Shown piece by piece: positions 33,552 through 42,431 of a stretch of DNA of 64,000 nt. The stretch is from an uncultured Roseibium sp. Its GTDB lineage: Bacteria > Pseudomonadota > Alphaproteobacteria > Rhizobiales > Stappiaceae. Every line of letters starts with the position of its first letter. The stretch's first letter is position 1. The notes beneath the pieces were generated by a model that did no database searches, was not told the origin of the DNA, and saw only the letters and a list, made by a program, of their open reading frames with translations. Location: assembly GCF_963669205.1 (NCBI RefSeq), contig NZ_OY769915.1, positions 4,314,001-4,378,000 of the forward strand, written 5' to 3'. The translations under genes and the position numbers were made by a program.

Positions 33552-36467
33552 TCAATCCATTTGTGTCAGTCTCGACAGCACATCGAGGGTGATTTCATCG
33601 CCGGGCGGTGTCAGCCCGCGCGCCGTGAAGGCTTCAGTCACGGCGCGGCGCGTTGCCGGACCAAGTTGCCCGTCGGCCGGTCCGGACAGAACACCGAGTT
33701 CCGAAAGGATCGACTGTGCCGCGGCGACAAATTCTTCCTGCCCGTAGGAAGACGTGTTCTTGACAACCGTCTCGGCCAGATTGGCGTTGTCACTCAGTCC
33801 AAGCGCCGTAGCATACCAGATCAGCGCGGCCCGCCTGTCTTTGGGAACGCCGCGTCCGGTTTCCGACAGGCGTGCCAGATCAAGCGCTGCCCAGGGTACA
33901 CCGCCCTCGGCCGCGACCCGGAACCAGCGGGCAGCTTCGGCGAAGTCCGGCTCAGCTCCGTCCGCTGACGCCCAGGCGCGTCCGGCGTCACGCGCTGCCC
34001 AGGGGTTCTTTTCCGCTTCTGCAGCGAACAGGTCGCGGGCGCGCGGCACGTTCTTTTCAACGCCGCGCCCTTCAAAAAGAAGACGCGCCAGACCGCGTTC
34101 CGCCCCGAAAACACCTTCCGCCATCGCGCGTTCGAAGAGCACCGCAGCCCGTTCCGGATCGTCGAACAGCGGGTGCTTGGAGGCATACACACGGCCAAGC
34201 CGGAAATAGGCCTCCGGGTCGTCCTCACGTGCGGCACGGGTAAACAGCCGCACGGCGGCCTCCACGTCCTTGTCGATTCCTTGCCCGTTTTCATACATGA
34301 TCCCGAGCCGCGTAAGCGCATTCGGCACCCCCCGTCCCGCAGCCGTCTCGAACCAGAAGCGCGCCTGTTCGAAGTCTTTCGGAATCCCGTCCCCGATTTG
34401 ATACATCCGCGCCAGGCGCGTTTGCGCGGTCAACTCGCCGCTCTTCGCCGCCGCCGTGTACCAGGTGACTGCCTCGTTCGGGTCTTTTTCGACGCCAATC
34501 CCCTTCTGGTAGAGCTCGGCAATATTGGTCATTGCCCAGTCATTTCCGAGATCAGCGCCTTCCAGGTAGAATTCCAGGGCCTGAGCGTAGTCCTGCGGAA
34601 CACCGACACCCGCACGGTGGATGTACGCAAGCGCAGTATAGGCGGCCGTTTCACCGCGGTCCGCCGCTTCCTCGAAGAGTTCCTTCGCCCGCGGATAGTC
34701 GCGCGGCACCGCCTGGGCGTCGAGATACATCTGACCGAGATACACCATGGCGGAAGCATAACCGGCATCAACGGCCTTCTGCTGCCACTCGATTGCCTTT
34801 TCATAGTCCCCCGCAGACCGATAGGCGCGGGCAAGCTGAGCCCAAAAACGTTCCACGTCCGGATAGTTCGCGACGGCGATTTCACAGACCTCGATCGCGG
34901 CATCGAAGTTGCGGTCGATGATGAACTGACGCGTTCCCGCGGTGACGCGCTGGCTGTCATAGGGATTGCCGGCCAGGATATCGCACGCGTCCACGTAAAC
35001 ATCGAGCTGCGCCTCGATCGGGGCGGTGTTGCCCTCGTCTCCCAGGGCAAGACTGCGGAATGCGTCACGGCCCCCGTTGGAACCGACCTGGGGTGTGTAT
35101 GCCAGCTCGTTCGTGTCGGAAAGCCAGTGGACCGTTCCGCCGTGCAGCGCTTTTCCGGAACTCTCCGTGACAACGCCGAGGCGGGAGGCGCTTTCGACAT
35201 AGACCCAGCCGTTTTCACCGGCCTTGGTTTCGAGCTGTTTCTCGCCAACGCCGATCGGCACGTTCAGGCGTGCACTGTCCAGCGCCGAAATGATGTCGTT
35301 ACGGCCATTGTCCCCCGAAATCCCGGCCCGGACGGGGGCTGCGTCGGGGAGTGCCGTGTCGGAGACCAGAATGCTGTCGGGATCGCCCCCGAGTTGCCTG
35401 AGTTGCTCTTTCGCGTCTTCGATGAAGGCTCCCCGCGGCATCGTCCGGATATAGGAGGCGAAGGCTTCCGCCCGCTCGCTGTCCCGGATGGAACGCCAGA
35501 ACGTCCGGTCGATGATACGGCGCGGCGGCAGTCCGCCCAGCGTGTCGGAGGCAATGGACATGCCCGTCGTCGCGGCACGCAGATCGTCCACGAGCGGGAT
35601 GAAATAGAAGCGGCTTTCCAGGGTGCTCGTCGTCCAGGTGATCTGTTCCCCGGCCGTATTTTCGCGCACGCTGCCGCGAATTCGCCGGAAAAGATCGATG
35701 ATTTCGAGCCCCGGCTCGCTGATGTTGTCGGCAATCGCCTGGGTATAGGGGCTGTGCCTGCCCTCGCCGTCATAGGCAACCGACCCGGGCGCGGTTGCGA
35801 AGCTGATCACGGTTTCCGTGCCACCGGCCGTCATCTCCGCCAGCCCGCCGCGGCTGGATTGCGACAACTGCTCCAGGCCTCTTGAAACCTCTTCGCGGGA
35901 GGCTCCGAGGCTGATCGCACGCGATGCGATGGTCTCCGATTCCACGTCCGAGATCTCCCCGAAGGGATTGTTGCGGCACGCATCCAGCAGAACGATGTTC
36001 AGCTTGGCGCCGGAATTGGACATGATATCCACGAAAAGCTGCGCATCGATCGACTGCTCAACAAGTTCTTCAACGGACCTGGGTGCGACGGAGACCGGCA
36101 GCAAGTAGTTGCGCCCGCCGATCTGAACGCCATGCCCGGCATAGTAGAACAGCGCCTCGCTGCCTTCCCGGAGACGGCTGCGGAATGTCGCAAGATCGGC
36201 GAGCATTTTCTCACGGTCGCCATCAAGCGTCTCAATGACTTCGAAACCGGCTTCCCAGAGTTTTTCGGCCACCAGTTCGGCATCGTTGACCGGGTTGGGG
36301 AGCGGTGCAACCGACTGATAGGCCGAATTGCCGATCACAAGGGCGACGCGCGATGTGGACCCGGCAAGAGCATCAGTTGTCTGCGCCCGAGCAGGCGCAA
36401 GAAGAACCACCGCAGCAATCGCAATGGCTCCGGTTGATTTGAACAATACCCGAATTGGCCAACGCAT
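33552..36467 (-). CDS. Caspase-family (metacaspase) protein with Sel1 repeats
   Basis: 971 residues, exported (signal peptide MRWPIRVLFKSTGAIAIAAV, cleaved near ARA-QT at 28). A caspase-like p20 domain covers about 38-270: catalytic H112 in YYAGHG and C164 in LLDACRNNPFG. A middle region (about 290-520) is followed by about ten Sel1-like repeats (about 530-850) such as YASAMVYLGQMYLDAQAVPRDYP. The last ~55 residues resemble a peptidoglycan-binding repeat (SELGVLSGPADGQLGPATRRAV). It is a periplasmic protease or scaffold. Partners are probably the adjacent lipoprotein and small secreted protein. Confidence 0.88.
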   Translation of the reverse strand: MRWPIRVLFKSTGAIAIAAVVLLAPARAQTTDALAGSTSRVALVIGNSAYQSVAPLPNPVNDAELVAEKLWEAGFEVIETLDGDREKMLADLATFRSRLREGSEALFYYAGHGVQIGGRNYLLPVSVAPRSVEELVEQSIDAQLFVDIMSNSGAKLNIVLLDACRNNPFGEISDVESETIASRAISLGASREEVSRGLEQLSQSSRGGLAEMTAGGTETVISFATAPGSVAYDGEGRHSPYTQAIADNISEPGLEIIDLFRRIRGSVRENTAGEQITWTTSTLESRFYFIPLVDDLRAATTGMSIASDTLGGLPPRRIIDRTFWRSIRDSERAEAFASYIRTMPRGAFIEDAKEQLRQLGGDPDSILVSDTALPDAAPVRAGISGDNGRNDIISALDSARLNVPIGVGEKQLETKAGENGWVYVESASRLGVVTESSGKALHGGTVHWLSDTNELAYTPQVGSNGGRDAFRSLALGDEGNTAPIEAQLDVYVDACDILAGNPYDSQRVTAGTRQFIIDRNFDAAIEVCEIAVANYPDVERFWAQLARAYRSAGDYEKAIEWQQKAVDAGYASAMVYLGQMYLDAQAVPRDYPRAKELFEEAADRGETAAYTALAYIHRAGVGVPQDYAQALEFYLEGADLGNDWAMTNIAELYQKGIGVEKDPNEAVTWYTAAAKSGELTAQTRLARMYQIGDGIPKDFEQARFWFETAAGRGVPNALTRLGIMYENGQGIDKDVEAAVRLFTRAAREDDPEAYFRLGRVYASKHPLFDDPERAAVLFERAMAEGVFGAERGLARLLFEGRGVEKNVPRARDLFAAEAEKNPWAARDAGRAWASADGAEPDFAEAARWFRVAAEGGVPWAALDLARLSETGRGVPKDRRAALIWYATALGLSDNANLAETVVKNTSSYGQEEFVAAAQSILSELGVLSGPADGQLGPATRRAVTEAFTARGLTPPGDEITLDVLSRLTQMD

Positions 36468-36476
36468 GTTGTTTTC

Positions 36477-36797
36477 TCAATAGAGGCCTGGCGACGGAGC
36501 CTGACGCGCTCCTGTAGAAGCAGATGCGTTCCGGTTGAAAATCGACATGATTTCGTCTCTCGACAAACCGGGATTTTCCCGCATCAGGCGAAATTCCACC
36601 AGCGCCAGAAATGCCGCATTGGCCTGTGGTCCGTCGGGATTTGCGCGCAAATACGCACGTGCGGCAGCTGGCGAGTCGAATTGACCGGAATTCTGCGCCG
36701 CAGCGTTGCTCAGCGGAATGCCGAGAACGCTCAGCAAGGCCAGGACTTTTCCGAGAACCCAACGTGGCATGGCTGCCTTCACCCGAATTTTTGACAT
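36477..36797 (-). CDS. Small secreted protein preceding the caspase gene
   Basis: 106 residues from the ATG at 36797; another ATG at 36770 begins the clearest signal peptide (MPRWVLGKVLALLSVLGIPL, cleavage near NAAA-Q). The ~70-residue mature part contains a repeat-like helical segment (FDSPAAARAYLRANPDGPQA, FLALVEFRLMRENPGLSRDEI). No family is recognised. It ends 9 bp before the caspase-family ATG and is probably co-transcribed. Confidence 0.6.
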   Translation of the reverse strand: MSKIRVKAAMPRWVLGKVLALLSVLGIPLSNAAAQNSGQFDSPAAARAYLRANPDGPQANAAFLALVEFRLMRENPGLSRDEIMSIFNRNASASTGARQAPSPGLY

Positions 36798-36921
36798 TAA
36801 AAAAAATATAGAAAAGATTAGAAGGGACCCCGGATAACGTGTCAAGTCAAACACTGATGAGTTTGACATCGCCTCAAGGTCACCGACCCGCCCGCCATTG
36901 CCGGCCAGAATTGCTACAGTG

Positions 36922-37995
36922 ATGACTGCCCAACACTTAACCTCGCAGCGGATAACGTTTTTTCCGGACTACAGGGGCACCAACCCCTACCAGACCCTGC
37001 TCTATGAAAGTCTGGAACCGGCTTACCGCGCAGAGCCGGGCTCAATCGCGGACGCACTGAGCCTGCAGGCCAAGGTGCCGGACAGGCCGTATCTGTTTCA
37101 TTTGCATTGGGAACATGCCGTGCTCATGGGGGCTGGCGCACCGAAATCTGTTGAAGACTTCCTCAACGGCATCAGCCGGTTCCGCGCAGCTGGCGGCAAG
37201 GTGATCTGGACGCTTCACAACCTTGCCCCGCATGACATGGAAAAAAGTGCGGCAAACGAAGATCTCCAGGCCGGTCTGTGCGAGCTGGCCGACATACTTC
37301 ATCTTCACTCGCTCCACGCACTGACGGCAGCGCGGGAGGAGATGCCTTTGCCCGAGGCGAAGGTCCGCGTCATTGCCCATCACAACTACGACGGCGCCTA
37401 CCCGGTCTATCCGCGCGTTTCTGCGCGCGAGGATCTGGGACTGTCCGCGGCGCGCAGGATTGTCCTCTCACCCGGCCGCATCGCACCGTACAAGCAACCG
37501 GTGGAACTCGCGGCAGCATTCCTCGCGTCAGCCGGCCCGGACGATCGTCTGATCATTGCCGGCGAACTGGCGGCCAACTACGATCTCAGGCTGCCCGATG
37601 ATCATCGTCTGGTGCTGAAGGAAGGGTTCGCAGCCCAGGCGGATGTCGGCAAACTGCACGCAGCCGCCGATTTTGTCGTGCTGCCCTACCGGGCGTCGCT
37701 GACATCGGGTTCGGCCATTCTGGCGGCAACCCACGCACGCGCGGTACTCGGGCCGGACACGCCGGGGCTTCGAGACGTGATTGACCCTCCGAAATCCGGC
37801 CTGATCTACGAAGACGGCGGTCTTGCCGATGCATTGAAAAGCGCTCTGGAAGAGGATGCCTCTTCCTGGGAGATCCGTGGCCGGCAAGCAGCGGCGTCTG
37901 CAGCAGCCCGCAACCGGAAAATGCTGGCGGCCACCTGGCAGGATGTGCTGACATCGCTTACCACGACACCAGTCAGCAGGCTCGGGGCGGAATGA
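36922..37995 (+). CDS. GT-B glycosyltransferase
   Basis: 357 residues from the ATG at 36922 (an upstream in-frame TTG exists). The N-lobe has YLFHLHWEHAVLMG and GGKVIWTLHNLAPHD, and the C-lobe ILSPGRIAPYKQP-like text followed by VLPYRASLTSGSAILAATHARA, typical of GT4-type enzymes. It probably transfers a sugar from a nucleotide donor during surface glycan assembly. It starts a three-gene operon, ending with an ATGA overlap into the next gene. Confidence 0.8.
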   Translation: MTAQHLTSQRITFFPDYRGTNPYQTLLYESLEPAYRAEPGSIADALSLQAKVPDRPYLFHLHWEHAVLMGAGAPKSVEDFLNGISRFRAAGGKVIWTLHNLAPHDMEKSAANEDLQAGLCELADILHLHSLHALTAAREEMPLPEAKVRVIAHHNYDGAYPVYPRVSAREDLGLSAARRIVLSPGRIAPYKQPVELAAAFLASAGPDDRLIIAGELAANYDLRLPDDHRLVLKEGFAAQADVGKLHAAADFVVLPYRASLTSGSAILAATHARAVLGPDTPGLRDVIDPPKSGLIYEDGGLADALKSALEEDASSWEIRGRQAAASAAARNRKMLAATWQDVLTSLTTTPVSRLGAE

Positions 37996-38426
37996 AGGAT
38001 ATCTCTTTTCAGATAAACTGGGGCGGCAAGGGCGAAACCCGGAAGCTGGACGCAGGCGAGGCCGCCTGGCCGTTCAACAGCGACAGTCCCGTCATAGACG
38101 GCATCGTGCGACGGGACAGGGCCTTGTCGATCATGCTTGTGAACCTGTGCGGTCTCGATTGGGAAGAAATCGAACCGCTCTTTCCTGCGGCCGCCAGGGG
38201 CGCGAAAGACCAGGGCATGCTGCCGGTAATCATCGTGGATCTGACCGACATGGTGCCGCTTCAAAATGCCGGTCTTGCCTACGATTGTCTTCCGAATGTC
38301 ACAGCAGGTTCCCTGCAGCAGCCCGATCTCGATTGGCGCGCCTATTTCGTCAGGCGCAAGGACCTCCTGATTGAAAAGTGGCGGCCGGAAGCCATCGTTC
38401 ATCTCGGCAACGACCAGGACTGGTGA
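37992..38426 (+). CDS. Hypothetical protein in glycan operon
   Basis: 144 residues, no signal peptide or membrane segment, no recognised family. Two hydrophobic beta strands are visible (ALSIMLVNLCGLDWEEIEPLF and MLPVIIVDLTDMVPL). It overlaps the preceding glycosyltransferase by 4 bp and is followed by a GT-A-like gene 4 bp later, so it is probably a partner in the same glycan pathway. Confidence 0.62.
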   Translation: MKDISFQINWGGKGETRKLDAGEAAWPFNSDSPVIDGIVRRDRALSIMLVNLCGLDWEEIEPLFPAAARGAKDQGMLPVIIVDLTDMVPLQNAGLAYDCLPNVTAGSLQQPDLDWRAYFVRRKDLLIEKWRPEAIVHLGNDQDW

Positions 38427-38430
38427 CACA

Positions 38431-39357
38431 GTGCTCGATCTGTCGACATGCGATGCGGTTTTCCTGAGCATTGACGAGCCGAACGCCGATGTGCACTACG
38501 CGCGGGTTCTGGAAATCCTGCCGCACGCGCAACGCGTGCACGGTGTGATGGGTTTTGATGCGGCACACCGGCAAGCAGGTGAAATAGGCCGGAGCGACCA
38601 CGTCATCACGATAGATGCCGACAACTTCCTGATCGACGATCTCTTCTTCTCCGGAACATTTGATGTGTCGCCGAGGGATCGGGGCGCCGTCTTTTCCTTC
38701 AGCGCCAGAAACGTGTTGAACGCTCTGGAATACGGCAATGGCGGCGTGAAGATCTGGCCCCGCGAAACACTGGTGACACTGCGGTCTCACGAAAGCGCCC
38801 GGCGCCGGGAAGCGGCCGTCGACTTCTGCTGGACGACGCCTTACTTTCAGGTCAACCGGGTCCTGTCCGAGGTTCACATGACGGCAACCCCGTTCCAGGC
38901 ATTCCGGGGCGGCTTTCGCGAGGGGGTGAAGTTCAATCTCGCAGATGGTGTGCTCGCCTACGAAGCCTGGCCCAACCTTCCGAAGAGCGAAGCCCTGTTG
39001 CAGCATATCGGCGCGGCCAACCATGAGCGCCTCAGGGTGTGGTGCAGTGTCGGCCAGGATACGCCGAACGGGGACTGGGCAATCCTCGGGGCCCGTCTCG
39101 GCTGCGTCATGACGGCGCTTGAAGACTTCGATCACGTTCACGTTGCCGACTACGCCTGGTTCGAGACGTTCTGGCAACACGAGATCCTGCCGCGGTGGCA
39201 GGACCCGGACGTCAGGCGCGAAGGCACGATCGAACTCGGCAGCCGGCTGAAGGAGAGCCTGAAGCTGGAGATCGCAGATCTCGATGCGGCCGCGTCCCGC
39301 TTCATCAAGTCGACATATCGCCTGCAGCGCGCCTTCGGGATGACGATGACTGTCTGA
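38431..39357 (+). CDS. Putative GT-A-type glycosyltransferase-like protein
   Basis: 308 residues from the GTG at 38431, 4 bp after the previous stop; an in-frame ATG at 38371 would overlap the previous gene by 56 bp. SDHVITIDADNFLIDDLFFSG near residues 50-70 contains an acidic D-A-D like the metal-binding DXD of GT-A transferases. FRGGFREGVKF could be an acceptor loop. No named family is recognised. It is probably the third enzyme of the local glycan operon. Confidence 0.6.
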   Translation: MLDLSTCDAVFLSIDEPNADVHYARVLEILPHAQRVHGVMGFDAAHRQAGEIGRSDHVITIDADNFLIDDLFFSGTFDVSPRDRGAVFSFSARNVLNALEYGNGGVKIWPRETLVTLRSHESARRREAAVDFCWTTPYFQVNRVLSEVHMTATPFQAFRGGFREGVKFNLADGVLAYEAWPNLPKSEALLQHIGAANHERLRVWCSVGQDTPNGDWAILGARLGCVMTALEDFDHVHVADYAWFETFWQHEILPRWQDPDVRREGTIELGSRLKESLKLEIADLDAAASRFIKSTYRLQRAFGMTMTV

Positions 39358-39382
39358 CTGCGTGCTGCAACGCGGGTATGGC

Positions 39383-39802
39383 CTAGCCGTCGCCGTCCCT
39401 GACAACGAACACCGAGCATCCCGCTCTCCGGACGACCCGAGACGCGGTGGACCCCAGGAAGTAATCCTGGGCAGACGGATGATGGGATCCGACCAGGATG
39501 AGATCTGCGCTTTCGCTGTCGGCAAATGCCGCGATCTGTACGCCCGGCTTGCCGGTGACGACCTTGCAGTTGATGCGCTCGTCCGAATCGGCTGCCGTTT
39601 TGAGCCTGTCCTCCACTTTCTGTGTCAGATGGTTGTCGATCTTGAGGTCGACAAACTCGGAGACGAAGCCGGGAATGTTCTCCAGCACGGTCAGCAGCGT
39701 GATCTGGCCATTCTCGGCCAACAGATGTCTTGCGATTTCAAGTTTCCGGTCGACAAGCGTTTCATGATCGAGCGCAACCGGAATGAGGATGTGTTTGTAC
39801 AT
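39383..39802 (-). CDS. Universal stress protein UspA family
   Basis: 139 residues, single Usp domain: start YKHILIPVALDH and the ATP-binding GSHHPSAQDYFLGSTASRVVRRA near the C-terminus (G-x2-H-x8-G-S/T pattern). Such proteins often accompany TRAP transporter operons (TeaD in Halomonas). Here it is the last gene of the minus-strand sulfonate block, 72 bp downstream of the Ldh-family gene. Role probably regulatory. Confidence 0.9.
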   Translation of the reverse strand: MYKHILIPVALDHETLVDRKLEIARHLLAENGQITLLTVLENIPGFVSEFVDLKIDNHLTQKVEDRLKTAADSDERINCKVVTGKPGVQIAAFADSESADLILVGSHHPSAQDYFLGSTASRVVRRAGCSVFVVRDGDG

Positions 39803-39874
39803 GCGAGTAACGTGCCTCCGTTTTCCTCCAATGGCCGGATCAATGCGACGGGTACCCGGCGGATCTGCTTGAGG

Positions 39875-40888
39875 TCAGGCTCCGCCTTCAGCCAGTTTCC
39901 GCAACGCGTCGATGTAGCGGACCGGGACGTCGATCCCGTTTGCTTCCGCCTCCCGGATCGAGGCCGTCCGACGGCTGCCCGGCAGGCGCGCGCCCTCCAG
40001 CGTTTCAATTGTGCTCAGCAACTCCTCGAGGCGGCCGGTGAAATCACCGTCCTGCGGTTTCATGGCAATCAGGAATTGGCCGACACCCGGAGACGGGCCA
40101 TCGGCCTTGAAGAAAGACGTCGCCTGTGAACTGAACGACGCGCCGGTCATCGCCGACGCCAGGATTTCCACCATGAGGGCGAGCGCCGTCCCTTTCGCCT
40201 CTCCGATGGGCAGCATCGTTCCGCCAAGCGCCTTCTCCGGATCGGTTGTCGGATTGCCGTCTGCATCCAGCGCCCAGCCTTCCGGGATCGGATTGCCGGC
40301 CTTGTGCGCGCTCATGACCTTGCCGCGCGCAACCCTGGAAAGGGACAGATCCATCACAAGGGGATCGCGGCCGCTACGAGGTGCAGCGAACGCGATCGGG
40401 TTGGTGCCGAAAACGGCTTCCTTTGCGCCATAGGGCGCCATCGCAGCCGGCGAGTTGGCAACCATGATGGCAATCAGGCCTTCACGGGCGAGCTTTTCGA
40501 CCTGAACCGACAGGGCACCACAGTGGTGCGAACGCGTGATCCCCATGGTGACGCACCCGCTGGACGGCGCCAGCTCGATGCCCTTGTCGATAATCTGCTC
40601 CAGGGCGGGATAGGCAAAGCCGAAGCCGGCATCCGCCAGAAGACTGCCCGTTCCCTTCTGGTGTATCTCGACAACCGCGTTCGCCCTGATCTTGCCGGTT
40701 CTAACTTGCGCCGCGTAGTCTTCGACGCGGGAGAAACCGTGCCCCACCTGTCCTTCCGCTTCCGCGGCAACCAGCGCCCTCGCAACGCAAAGGGCGATGT
40801 CATCTGGCACACCGACACCGGAAAAGGCCGATTGTATCAGGCTGATCGCCTCGTCAAGGCTTAGTCGATTGCTTGGTTCCACGCGCAT
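39875..40888 (-). CDS. comC: Ldh-family dehydrogenase, probable (R)-sulfolactate dehydrogenase
   Basis: 337 residues of the malate/L-lactate dehydrogenase (Ldh_2) family, from the ATG at 40888. Family marks are GHGFSRVEDYAAQVRTG, GITRSHHCGALS and KGTALALMVEILASAMTGA. In sulfonate pathways ComC-type Ldh enzymes oxidise (R)-sulfolactate to sulfopyruvate. Its place 48 bp downstream of suyB supports that role. It would let the cell interconvert sulfolactate and sulfopyruvate. The (S)-specific partner SlcC is not seen in the window. Confidence 0.75.
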   Translation of the reverse strand: MRVEPSNRLSLDEAISLIQSAFSGVGVPDDIALCVARALVAAEAEGQVGHGFSRVEDYAAQVRTGKIRANAVVEIHQKGTGSLLADAGFGFAYPALEQIIDKGIELAPSSGCVTMGITRSHHCGALSVQVEKLAREGLIAIMVANSPAAMAPYGAKEAVFGTNPIAFAAPRSGRDPLVMDLSLSRVARGKVMSAHKAGNPIPEGWALDADGNPTTDPEKALGGTMLPIGEAKGTALALMVEILASAMTGASFSSQATSFFKADGPSPGVGQFLIAMKPQDGDFTGRLEELLSTIETLEGARLPGSRRTASIREAEANGIDVPVRYIDALRKLAEGGA

Positions 40889-40936
40889 TCCTTTCCATTG
40901 CGGGCGGCCGGGTTCCCGGCCGCCCGCTGACTGCAC

Positions 40937-42118
40937 TTAGGCGCTGCGATAGAGCTTGGTCATGGAAAATTCCCTGTGACCCAGCGCTTCGGCGGCCGTG
41001 TTCCGGCCGTTGGCGGTGCGGCGGATCATGTCGATCAGTTCATCGCCCGCCTCATCGATCGTCATCTCACGCCGGAGAATGCCGGAAACATCCACATCGA
41101 CATGTTCACTCATGGTCCGCACGGTCCGCGGATTGGCGGTGATCTTGACGACTGGCACGATCGGATTGCCGACCACATTGCCCTGCCCTGTCGGGAAGGT
41201 GTGGATCACAGCACCACCGGCCGCCATCAGCGTCACGCATTCCGCCGCCGCGGACGAAGAATCCATGAAATAAAGCCCTTTGCCGGATTTCGGGGCTTCT
41301 GCGGGCTCCAGGATATCGATGTACTGCGACGTGCGTCCGATCTTTTCCAGGTTACCGAGCGCCTTTTCCTCGATCGTGGTCAGACCGCCCTCGATATTGC
41401 CCTTTGTCGGCTGGCTGTCGGACAGGTCATCGGTCTGGTGCGCGAAAATGACGTCGTCCTGATACGCCTTCCACATCTTGTACCAGCGTTCACCGACTTC
41501 CTCGTTGATCGCGCGTTTCTGGCAGATGTGTTCGGCACCGGTGATTTCGGAGGTTTCGCCGAAGAAGCCGGTGATGCCTTCCGGCAGCAGCTTGTCATAC
41601 ATGTTGCCGACGGTCGGACAGGAGCCGAGACCGGTCGTGGTGTCGCTCTCGCCGCATTTCGTGGAGACCCAGATGTCGGAGATCGAGCACTCCTCGCGCT
41701 GCAGCTCGGTCGACCAGTGCACGAATTCCTTCGCTTTCCAGGACGCCGCGCGGATGGTTTCGAAATCGCCGTTCTGCTCGATCGAAAACTCGGCAACCGG
41801 TTTGCCCGTTTCCCGGATCCCGTCCGCAATCCGTTTGGTCCAGCCGGGTTCGATGCCGATCACGACAACTGCGGCGACATTCGGATTCGCCCCGGTCCCG
41901 ATCATGGTCCGGAAGTGCAGCTCCAGATCCTCGCCGAATTGCAGGCGTCCATAGGCGTGCGGGATCGCAAGCGTCCCCTTCACGTTGTTGGCGACCGCTT
42001 CACAGGCCGCGTTGGAAATATCGTCGACCGGAAGGATGACGACGTGGTTGCGCACACCGACCCTGCCGTTTTCGCGCCGGAACGCTTTCACCGTGATGTT
42101 GGAGTATTTGGAAGACAT
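40937..42118 (-). CDS. suyB: (2R)-sulfolactate sulfo-lyase, large subunit
   Basis: 393 residues of the UxaA/altronate dehydratase family, large-subunit form. Marks include [21 protein letters not shown] at the start, [33 protein letters not shown] with a conserved Cys for iron, and the SuyB-like ending [13 protein letters not shown]. With SuyA it removes sulfite from (R)-sulfolactate, giving pyruvate. An upstream GTG at 42124 is possible; ATG at 42118 preferred. It is 12 bp after suyA in an operon with hpsN and TRAP genes. Confidence 0.9.
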   Translation of the reverse strand: MSSKYSNITVKAFRRENGRVGVRNHVVILPVDDISNAACEAVANNVKGTLAIPHAYGRLQFGEDLELHFRTMIGTGANPNVAAVVVIGIEPGWTKRIADGIRETGKPVAEFSIEQNGDFETIRAASWKAKEFVHWSTELQREECSISDIWVSTKCGESDTTTGLGSCPTVGNMYDKLLPEGITGFFGETSEITGAEHICQKRAINEEVGERWYKMWKAYQDDVIFAHQTDDLSDSQPTKGNIEGGLTTIEEKALGNLEKIGRTSQYIDILEPAEAPKSGKGLYFMDSSSAAAECVTLMAAGGAVIHTFPTGQGNVVGNPIVPVVKITANPRTVRTMSEHVDVDVSGILRREMTIDEAGDELIDMIRRTANGRNTAAEALGHREFSMTKLYRSA

Positions 42119-42130
42119 GGACACGGCTCC

Positions 42131-42421
42131 TTACCAGCGCTTGGTTTTGCAGTTATGCGTATGGACGTGGCCGCCCTTTGGAATGTCGGCAATGATCTTG
42201 CCGATGTCCTCGCCGTATTTGATGGCCGTATCGCCGTCGGTCAGATCCTTGAGAGCAATCTTGTGTCCGATCGGCACGTCCGAACCCGCGGTCAGTCTGA
42301 ACGTGGAATTGTCATGTGTCACACAGCACAGCATGTCCGTACCGGCGGTCAGGCCCTCCACGACGACCACGCCGACATTATCGGCATGTTCGTGGACGAG
42401 AAGGTGGGGAATTTCAGACAT
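42131..42421 (-). CDS. suyA: (2R)-sulfolactate sulfo-lyase, small subunit
   Basis: 96 residues with the SAF-domain fold of the UxaA N-terminus: HEHADNVGVVVVEGLTAG, then VPIGHKIALKDLTDGDTAIKYG, ending HVHTHNCKTKRW. The split of the UxaA family into a ~95-residue and a ~390-residue gene is characteristic of SuyAB. The His-rich tail contributes to the active site. It starts 10 bp downstream of the MDR dehydrogenase stop. Confidence 0.9.
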   Translation of the reverse strand: MSEIPHLLVHEHADNVGVVVVEGLTAGTDMLCCVTHDNSTFRLTAGSDVPIGHKIALKDLTDGDTAIKYGEDIGKIIADIPKGGHVHTHNCKTKRW

Positions 42422-42431
42422 GAATGTCTCC

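Noticed and set aside
34173..35885. 570-codon open frame on the plus strand opposite the caspase gene
   Set aside because: Antisense shadow in high-GC DNA; the minus-strand reading has signal peptide, caspase and Sel1 motifs while this one has none.
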